A DNA stretch of 20,062 nucleotides. It comes from JAWLFY01 sp964462125 (GTDB taxonomy: Bacteria > Planctomycetota > Planctomycetia > Pirellulales > Pirellulaceae). Positions 15,309 through 20,062 of this stretch are shown piece after piece. The translations under genes and the position numbers were made by a program. The stretch covers positions 1 to 20,062 of the forward strand of contig CAYWXT010000086.1 in assembly GCA_964462125.1 (NCBI GenBank), given 5' to 3'. The first letter of the stretch is position 1. Every line of letters begins with the position of its first letter. A model generated the notes under the pieces. That model did no database searches, was not told the DNA's origin, and saw only the letters and a program-made list of their open reading frames with translations.

Positions 15309-15656
15309 GACTTTCTCTCCGAACGCCGACGGTAGCCCGGACCGAACGGATCGTCGACCAACACGAACAGCTTTGATAAGCTCTCCCGTGGGCCGCCTCG
15401 CTCCGGCTGTTCTTGAAGCGGCATCCGATCGCCCGGTGAGATCGGTCTCCGCACCAGCAGGATACCCGACCGCAAAGGGCCGCGCAAGATTCGGCCGCGC
15501 AAATTTCGGGCAAGGGGATCGAGAATATGGATCTGACCGACCCGGAGAAGACGATTGATACGTTGCGGCCTACCCAAGAGCGGCAACGGTGAACAGAGCG
15601 CAATCCTATTTTCCAAATCTTCCCATCTGGACTGGTCCCTCTTTCCCGCTAAGTAG
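15309..15656. other. Non-coding or degenerate stretch with a 15-bp tandem duplication
   Basis: No intact gene is visible. GGCCGCGCAAGATTC (15478-15492) is followed directly by GGCCGCGCAAATTTC (15493-15507), a tandem duplication with two mismatches. A plus-strand frame free of stops runs from 15440 to 15592 and ends in a coding-like MDLTDPEKTIDTLRPTQER, but it has no start or recognised family. Taken with the dehydrogenase fragment that follows, the area looks like decayed genes. The promoter of the secreted protein should lie near 15310-15370. Confidence 0.45.
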
Positions 15657-15833
15657 CTTCACGCCGGGGAACCGGCGGCCCAAGAGGCGTCGTATGCGAT
15701 CGAACAGGCCGTCGCCGAACTGCTTGCCGAAGGGCAACTGCAGACGGCCGACCAAGGAGGCGACGTTTCCACGTCACAGGTCGCCGCGCGGGTCCGCCAG
15801 CGTATACGTGAGCGTCGAATTGTAGTCGAATGA
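15657..15833 (+). pseudogene. C-terminal fragment resembling isocitrate/isopropylmalate dehydrogenase
   Basis: A frame without a start codon runs from just after a TAG (15654-15656) to a TGA at 15831-15833. It reads HAGEPAAQEASYAIEQAVAE, then LLAEGQLQTADQGGDVSTSQ and ends RERRIVVE. This matches the end of the beta-decarboxylating dehydrogenases (isocitrate, isopropylmalate, tartrate), which close with a helix, an LAEG turn, a TxDxGG motif and an ST-rich start of the last helix. Only about 58 codons remain; the active-site parts are absent and I find no upstream piece in any frame. It cannot be a working enzyme. It ends 39 bases before the DUF5060 gene, so it may mark an old rearrangement. Chance resemblance is possible because the match is short. 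Confidence 0.5.
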
Positions 15834-15872
15834 AGGCACCACAAAACCATAACTCGAGAAGGGAGAAGCAAG

Positions 15873-17864
15873 ATGAGCAAGATGAGAATGCGATTGCAAA
15901 AGATTCCATCTCACGCGTCGACTGGCTGCGCAGCGGTCATGTTGGCAGTATTCATGTCATGCGGATTCGTGATAGCGGCCGACACCCCCGAGCCTTCGGT
16001 CTCGGAAGAACAGTCGTTGCAACAGCCGCGGCAGCCTGACGGAGACGGCAGCGTCGCGATCGACGGCGAGACGAAACAATGGCACAAGGTCACCCTCACG
16101 CTCGACGGTCCGTACGCGCATGAACGGGACAATTCACCCAACCCGTTTGTCGACTACGAGATGAACGTCGCCTTCACCCACGAATCCGGCTCGCCATCCT
16201 ACATCGTCCCCGGATACTTCGCCGCCGATGGGAACGCAGCTGAGAGTTCCGCTGACCAGGGAACGAATTGGCGCGCCCATCTGTCGCCCGATAAACCAGG
16301 TCGCTGGGACTACCAGGTGTCTTTCCGCCACGGAACGTCGATCATTCAAAGTGACGATCCCAACGCAGAGCCGCTCGCGCCCTACGATGGCAAGTCGGGT
16401 GAATTCATCGTGGCGGCGTCGGACAAAACGGGGCGGGACCTCCGTGCCCGCGGCCGTCTACAATATGTCGGCGAGCGATACTTGAAGTTTGCCGGGACGG
16501 GGAAGTATTTCCTGAAAGCGGGCGCGGACGCCCCGGAGACGTTGCTCGCCTACACCGATTTCGACGACACAGTGACGGGGAATCCGAACAAGAGCCCTCT
16601 GAAAACCTGGTCCCCTCACCTCCGTGATTGGCGCGAGGGGGATCCCACCTGGAAAGACGGCAAGGGGAAGGGGCTGATCGGGGCGATCAACTACCTGTCG
16701 GGAAAGGGCTGCAACGCGTTTTCGTTCCTGACGTACAACGCGGGCGGCGATGGCGACAACGTGTGGCCCTTCGTGCAGCGTGAGGACAAGATGCATTACG
16801 ACTGCAGCAAACTCGATCAATGGGGCATCGTGTTCGATCACGGGACCGCCCGCGGAATGTACCTGCACTTCAAGATGCAGGAGACCGAAATGGACGACAA
16901 CCGCACCCGCGGCGACGATGAGCGTCAGGTACCCGAATCGCTTGACGGCGGAGACCTCGGTCCCCAACGCCGGCTTTATTGCCGTGAACTGATCGCTCGG
17001 TTCGGTCACAACCTGGCCTTGAACTGGAACCTCGGCGAAGAGAACACGCAGTCGACCGAGCAGCAAAAAGCGATGATCGATTTCATCGCTCGGCTCGACC
17101 CGTACGAGCACCCGATCGTGGTTCACACCTACCCGAACCGGCAGGATCAAGTGTATCGACCACTGCTTGGAGAGAAATCGAAGCTGACCGGTGTGTCGCT
17201 GCAAAACAGCGGGATCCAGGACACGCACTGGCAAGTGGTCAAGTGGGTGCGTGAGTCGGAGCAGGCTGGGAAACCGTGGGTGGTCGCGTTTGACGAATCG
17301 GGGACCGCCGCACACGGCCAACCACCGGACCTGGGGTACAAAGGATTCGACGGCCACGATAAGACCGGCAAGATGGCGTACACCGAACACGAAGTTCGCC
17401 GACAAACGCTTTGGGGAACGCTGATGGGGGGCGGAGCCGGCGTCGAATATTACTTCGGGTACCAGTTCGACGAGAACGATTTGGTGTGCGAAGACTGGCG
17501 GAGCCGCGACCGGAGTTGGGACTATTGCCGGATCGCCCTGCAATGCTTCCAGGAACTCTCGATTCCATTCCATCGGATGCGCCCCGCCGATGAACGGATC
17601 GGTAGCGACCCCCGCAACAATCGTCATTATTGTTTCGCAGAGCCGGGAGAGGTTTACCTCGTCTACATTGCCGAGGGAGACGTTCCCGCACTCGACCTGA
17701 GCGATGGGGAAGGACGGTTCCGCGTCTCCTGGTTCAACCCGCGGAAAGGAGGCCAGTTGGTCGACGGATCGGTCGCGGCGGTCGATGGCGGCGATACCCG
17801 TGACATCGGATCGCCACCGAGCAGCACCGAGGAGGACTGGTTGGCGGTGATCCGCAAGGAATGA
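15873..17864 (+). CDS. Exported DUF5060-type glycoside-hydrolase-like protein
   Basis: A 663-residue protein. A GGGAG ribosome site about 8 bases before the ATG supports the start. A signal peptide with hydrophobic core (about 19-34, ending FVIAAD) directs export. An N-terminal Ig-like DUF5060 domain spans about 65-160 (KQWHKVTLTLDGP, PFVDYEMNVAFTH, VPGYFAADGN, GRWDYQVSFRHG). A central alpha/beta barrel-like part follows. E389/E390 in NWNLGEEN and E475 in VAFDESG sit where clan GH-A enzymes carry the acid/base and nucleophile after strands 4 and 7; this is inference. The last 90 residues (VYLVYIAEG, FRVSWFNPRKGG, EEDWLAVIRK) match the putative collagen-binding domain that often ends such proteins. 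Substrate is probably a polysaccharide or glycan, identity unknown. The gene has its own unit and is followed by a hairpin terminator. Confidence 0.85.
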   Translation: MSKMRMRLQKIPSHASTGCAAVMLAVFMSCGFVIAADTPEPSVSEEQSLQQPRQPDGDGSVAIDGETKQWHKVTLTLDGPYAHERDNSPNPFVDYEMNVAFTHESGSPSYIVPGYFAADGNAAESSADQGTNWRAHLSPDKPGRWDYQVSFRHGTSIIQSDDPNAEPLAPYDGKSGEFIVAASDKTGRDLRARGRLQYVGERYLKFAGTGKYFLKAGADAPETLLAYTDFDDTVTGNPNKSPLKTWSPHLRDWREGDPTWKDGKGKGLIGAINYLSGKGCNAFSFLTYNAGGDGDNVWPFVQREDKMHYDCSKLDQWGIVFDHGTARGMYLHFKMQETEMDDNRTRGDDERQVPESLDGGDLGPQRRLYCRELIARFGHNLALNWNLGEENTQSTEQQKAMIDFIARLDPYEHPIVVHTYPNRQDQVYRPLLGEKSKLTGVSLQNSGIQDTHWQVVKWVRESEQAGKPWVVAFDESGTAAHGQPPDLGYKGFDGHDKTGKMAYTEHEVRRQTLWGTLMGGGAGVEYYFGYQFDENDLVCEDWRSRDRSWDYCRIALQCFQELSIPFHRMRPADERIGSDPRNNRHYCFAEPGEVYLVYIAEGDVPALDLSDGEGRFRVSWFNPRKGGQLVDGSVAAVDGGDTRDIGSPPSSTEEDWLAVIRKE

Positions 17865-17913
17865 CTGCGAAGGCGAGATTCGCACCGCCGATGCACTGGC
17901 TCCTTCGCCATCG

Positions 17914-17945
17914 GCCGGCGGTGGATCCGCCGGTGAAGCCCTTTT
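17914..17945 (+). terminator. Hairpin terminator after the DUF5060 gene
   Basis: CCGGCGG (17914-17920) and CCGCCGG (17926-17932) form a perfect 7-bp stem with loop TGGAT, 49 bases after the stop codon. TTTT (17942-17945) follows within ten bases. The T-tract is short and not adjacent, so intrinsic termination is likely but may be incomplete. Confidence 0.5.
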
Positions 17946-17962
17946 GTTTGTCCGTGTTCGAA

Positions 17963-17990
17963 ATTCACTCGTCGTTTTCCTCGAGTGAAT
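17963..17990. repeat. Perfect 9-bp inverted repeat
   Basis: ATTCACTCG (17963-17971) and CGAGTGAAT (17982-17990) flank TCGTTTTCCT. The hairpin lies in the convergent gap, 28 bases beyond the stop of the minus-strand coiled-coil gene. It may serve as the transcript end for that gene, though it lacks a following T-tract on the minus strand. Confidence 0.6.
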
Positions 17991-18017
17991 CATGATCCAA
18001 CGCTTCGCCAAGCTGAG

Positions 18018-18260
18018 TCATAAAGAAATCCATTTCTTGTTCGTTTGTCCGGCGCTGCCGCTGGCGTAGGTGATGCTCGCCCAGATCACCGCACCGACGC
18101 AGGCCGCCATGAAACCACCCGTTGCGCCGAGGACCAGTCGCTGTAGACGCAGCACTTCGTACTCGAGTCTTTGCAGCTGATCCGGTGAAAGCTCCGGTGG
18201 GGAAACTGGGCTCTCGTTGACGTCCGTCGTGAGTGGTTCGTTCGAAACTTCCGGTCCCAT
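18018..18260 (-). CDS. Small coiled-coil/membrane protein, probably truncated
   Basis: An 80-residue protein starting MGPEVSNEPL; AGGTG lies 6 bases before the ATG at 18258-18260. It has an acidic, proline-rich N-terminus, a short leucine-heptad helix LSPDQLQRLEYEVLRLQRLV (about 24-43) and one hydrophobic segment, LGATGGFMAACVGAVIWASITYAS. The pattern recalls small bacterial membrane proteins in which this helix is followed by a second one; here the frame runs into a short polar tail and stops. In the -1 frame the sequence continues open past the stop with a plausible MDFFMTQLGEALDHD segment until 17965, so a one-base frameshift is possible. The end of that alternative overlaps the 9-bp inverted repeat, which weakens it. 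No function is assigned; it is divergent from the lactonase gene. Confidence 0.6.
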   Translation of the reverse strand: MGPEVSNEPLTTDVNESPVSPPELSPDQLQRLEYEVLRLQRLVLGATGGFMAACVGAVIWASITYASGSAGQTNKKWISL

Positions 18261-18569
18261 GATCGCACCTGCTGGCTTGGCGTGAAGTGAGAGGGCAGTC
18301 ACGGATCGCCGCTGCATCGCTGACTGGTGTCGCGAGCGAGCACCGCAATCATGAAGCCCCCATCATCGTGGCTGAATTCCTAGCCTGCTCGCGGGGTGGC
18401 AAAAACTTTACCCGTAGCCCGATTCGCCAAGGACTTGACGTCTACAATACGATCATCGGGGCGATGGGCGGTGAGTTCAAATTCGGCCCCGAACGGCGTG
18501 AAGGCACCGTCGCCGACGCAATCCTGGCATAGGGCCTCCACTTTGCCCCAATTAGGAAAGAAACCACCG
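18261..18569. other. Divergent intergenic region, coiled-coil gene / lactonase
   Basis: These 309 bases hold the two divergent promoters. The lactonase frame stays open upstream to 18396, but that stretch has no protein-like features. TTGACG (18435-18440) and TACAAT (18443-18448) occur but are only two bases apart, so they do not form one promoter. AGGAAAG at 18554-18560 is the ribosome site of the lactonase. Confidence 0.4.
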
Positions 18570-19781
18570 ATGACGGACCCCGTTCGCCGATTCTCCCACC
18601 TCCCCAACGCTCATAGATCCGCGTGGGTACGGCTCATGCCGTTTGCAATCCTGTTTGCCTGCGTTGTCGCGTGCGCATTGTTGGCCCAGCAGGCGACTGC
18701 CGAGCAGCATCGAGCGTACTTCGGAACCTACTCAATCGGTGACAGCACCAGCCAGGGGATCTACACCTGCCTGTTCGATAGTCAAACGGGACGTCTGACC
18801 GATCCGCAGCTAGCCGTCGAGGCAGTGAACCCGTCGTTCTTGGCGATCCACCCGTCAGGCGATTTCTTGTTCGCCGTGAATGAGGTGAGCGAGGGAGGTG
18901 GGCGTGGAAACGGATCGGTTTCTTCATTTCGCCTAGGGCCGGACGGTGATCTGACCCTGATCAACCAGCAACCGTCTCACGGGGGCGCGCCGTGTCACTG
19001 CAATGTCGATGCCTCGGGGAAGTTCTTGCTGATTGCCAACTACTCCGGCGGCAGCCTTGCCGTCTATCCAATCTCGGAAGATGGTTCCCTGGAAGAGGCG
19101 AGTTCGGTTATGGAACATGAGGGAAGCAGTGTCGACCCTCGGCGACAACAATCACCGCACGCCCATTCGATCAACCTCAGCCGCGACAACCAATTCGCCT
19201 ACGCAGCCGACCTCGGAATCGATCAGGTACGGATTTACCGGTTCCATGATCGCGTGGGCACACTCGAACCCGCGTCCCCCGATTCCGTCTCGGTCACACC
19301 TGGCGGCGGGCCGCGACATTTCTCGATTCATCCCTCCGGTGATTTTGCCTACACCAATCAAGAATTGACCTCCGTTGTGACGGCGTTTCGAAGAGATCCT
19401 GAAAGCGGCGCGTTAACGGCTGTTCAAGAATTGTCGACACTTCCGGAGGACTACGATGCCAGAAACAGCACCGCCGAATGTTTGGTTGGTCCCTCCGGAC
19501 GCTTTCTGTACGTGAGCAATCGGGGTCACGACAGCATCGCCGTGTTCGCGATCGATCCAAGTTCCGGGGAGTTATCGCGCGTCGCCGTGACGCACACGGA
19601 GGGACGGACGCCGCGTAACTTCAACATCGACCCGTCAGGTCGGTGGTTGCTGGCTGCCAACCAGAATTCCAACCGCGTTGTCGTCTTTTCGATCAACCCG
19701 GAAACGGGAGCCATCTCGCCAACGGACAACCAAATCGACGTAGCTCGCCCCGTCTGCATTCGATTCCTTGTTACCGAGTGA
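18570..19781 (+). CDS. Exported lactonase-family seven-bladed beta-propeller
   Basis: A 403-residue protein of the lactonase (6-phosphogluconolactonase, Pgl type) family. The ATG at 18570 has AGGAAAG nine bases upstream. The first 22 residues are polar and basic, then MPFAILFACVVACALLAQQATA (23-44) forms a signal peptide; a second ATG at 18636 would start exactly there. Propeller blades carry the family repeats NPSFLAIHPSGDFLFAVNE, GGAPCHCNVDASGKFLLIAN with YSGGS, SPHAHSINLSRDNQFAYAAD with LGIDQV, GGGPRHFSIHPSGDFAY, ECLVGPSGRFLYVSNRGHDS and GRTPRNFNIDPSGRWLLAAN. The His and Glu residues of the known active region (HAH, GPRH) are kept. Cytoplasmic members hydrolyse 6-phosphogluconolactone; an exported copy more likely acts on an unphosphorylated sugar lactone in the periplasm, or is a non-catalytic propeller. 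No partner gene lies within the window. Confidence 0.9.
   Translation: MTDPVRRFSHLPNAHRSAWVRLMPFAILFACVVACALLAQQATAEQHRAYFGTYSIGDSTSQGIYTCLFDSQTGRLTDPQLAVEAVNPSFLAIHPSGDFLFAVNEVSEGGGRGNGSVSSFRLGPDGDLTLINQQPSHGGAPCHCNVDASGKFLLIANYSGGSLAVYPISEDGSLEEASSVMEHEGSSVDPRRQQSPHAHSINLSRDNQFAYAADLGIDQVRIYRFHDRVGTLEPASPDSVSVTPGGGPRHFSIHPSGDFAYTNQELTSVVTAFRRDPESGALTAVQELSTLPEDYDARNSTAECLVGPSGRFLYVSNRGHDSIAVFAIDPSSGELSRVAVTHTEGRTPRNFNIDPSGRWLLAANQNSNRVVVFSINPETGAISPTDNQIDVARPVCIRFLVTE
18629..18642 (-). repeat. Degenerate type 1 hairpin copy inside the lactonase leader
   Basis: ACGGC-TCAT-GCCGT is a perfect 5-bp stem with a 4-base loop. Read on the minus strand, the surrounding bases (GCAAACGGC ... GCCGTACCCAC, 18623-18647) align with the type 1 repeat at 5061, with a shortened CG block. 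The loop becomes ATGA on the minus strand and no longer fits GNRA. It lies between the two candidate starts of the lactonase. Confidence 0.4.
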
Positions 19782-20062
19782 GTGGAGAGCCAACATCCCG
19801 CCAACGATCGCATGATCGATCCGACCCGCTGGTTCAGTCAAAACACCTTGTTAGGAGGTTCATCACGGATTTTAGTGGCTCACGGGCTGTCGTCCGCGAG
19901 GTTTTTTCAGGCATTGCTGCGATGGCCGAATGGTGAATGAAGTACACAGAGCGACGCCAGGTGAAGCGGAGGCGGGCTCTGCTGAGGAGCAAACTGCCGA
20001 GGAATAGTAGGCTTTGTCTCAAAAACGATCTTGCGTCGGTAGGGCAATTTTTCCATGCTTGG
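19782..20062. other. No gene recognised
   Basis: The last 281 bases contain only short frames. A plus-strand stretch ending at a TGA near 19936 (SGSRAVVREVFSGIAAMAEW) and a minus-strand frame from an ATG near 20057 of about 49 codons are open but match nothing I know. CCTTGTTAGGAGG at 19851-19863 is a small inverted repeat with an AGGAGG ribosome-site-like core but no start codon at a useful distance. There is no clear terminator hairpin after the lactonase. Confidence 0.4.

Noticed and set aside
15260..15616. Minus-strand frame of 118 codons containing a protein-like LSKLFVLVDDPFGPGYRR
   Set aside because: No family recognised, no good start or ribosome site, and it overlaps the start of the secreted-protein gene and the tandem duplication; too weak to list as a gene.
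16458..18011. A 517-codon open frame antisense to the DUF5060 gene
   Set aside because: It mirrors a gene with clear signal peptide, ribosome site and domain motifs; high GC keeps the opposite strand free of stops, and its product has no recognisable motif.
18435..18448. TTGACG and TACAAT as a sigma-70 promoter
   Set aside because: They are two bases apart rather than 16-18, so they cannot serve as one -35/-10 pair.
19834..20022. Small minus-strand frame near the right edge
   Set aside because: No motif, low-complexity composition and no ribosome site.

Overview
The window looks like chromosomal DNA of a marine-type planctomycete of the Pirellulales (Rhodopirellula/Blastopirellula-like). 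The clearest evidence is a secreted protein with a planctomycete cytochrome-C domain plus DUF1549 and DUF1553, followed on the same strand by a DUF1501 protein with a twin-arginine-like leader. This pair is expanded almost only in Planctomycetes and relatives. High GC (about 60-65% by eye), weak or absent Shine-Dalgarno sites on several genes, and small hairpin repeats between genes fit the same group.

Layout, left to right. Positions 2-250 are the C-terminal end of a CysQ-type 3'(2'),5'-bisphosphate nucleotidase, convergent with a [2Fe-2S] ferredoxin (276-638, minus). Divergent from the ferredoxin is an 1110-residue SWIM/SNF2 helicase (877-4209), then a dodecin flavin-storage protein (4333-4542) whose stop codon abuts the start of a four-helix membrane protein (4543-5013). 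Two copies of a hairpin repeat follow. An orphan FliN-like SpoA-domain protein (5163-5471, minus) is divergent from a TANGO2/NRDE-family protein (5777-6550). Two minus-strand genes come next: a cytoplasmic Asp-box (sialidase-like) propeller protein (6577-7689) and an exported protein with one haem-c motif (7958-9274). A cluster of hairpin repeats lies between them.

The middle holds the DUF1549/DUF1553 cytochrome (9468-12680) and its DUF1501 partner (12824-14257). After it comes a poorly preserved minus-strand stretch: a doubtful small membrane ORF (14276-14602), a lower-GC secreted protein of unknown function (14655-15308), and about 560 bases without an intact gene. That gap contains what looks like a broken-off C-terminus of an isocitrate/isopropylmalate dehydrogenase. 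The right part carries an exported DUF5060-type glycosidase-like protein (15873-17864) ending in a hairpin terminator, a short coiled-coil/membrane gene that looks truncated (18018-18260, minus), and an exported lactonase-family seven-bladed propeller (18570-19781). The last 280 bases show no gene.

Most genes are single transcription units. The exported set (DUF1549/DUF1501 pair, DUF5060 protein, lactonase, haem protein) fits polysaccharide or sugar catabolism across a planctomycete envelope, but that link is inference. I see no CRISPR array, phage, intact insertion sequence, RNA gene, toxin-antitoxin pair or defence island. The least explained signals are a dispersed hairpin-repeat family with GNRA-type loops and stem co-variation, and the degraded region 14258-15872.
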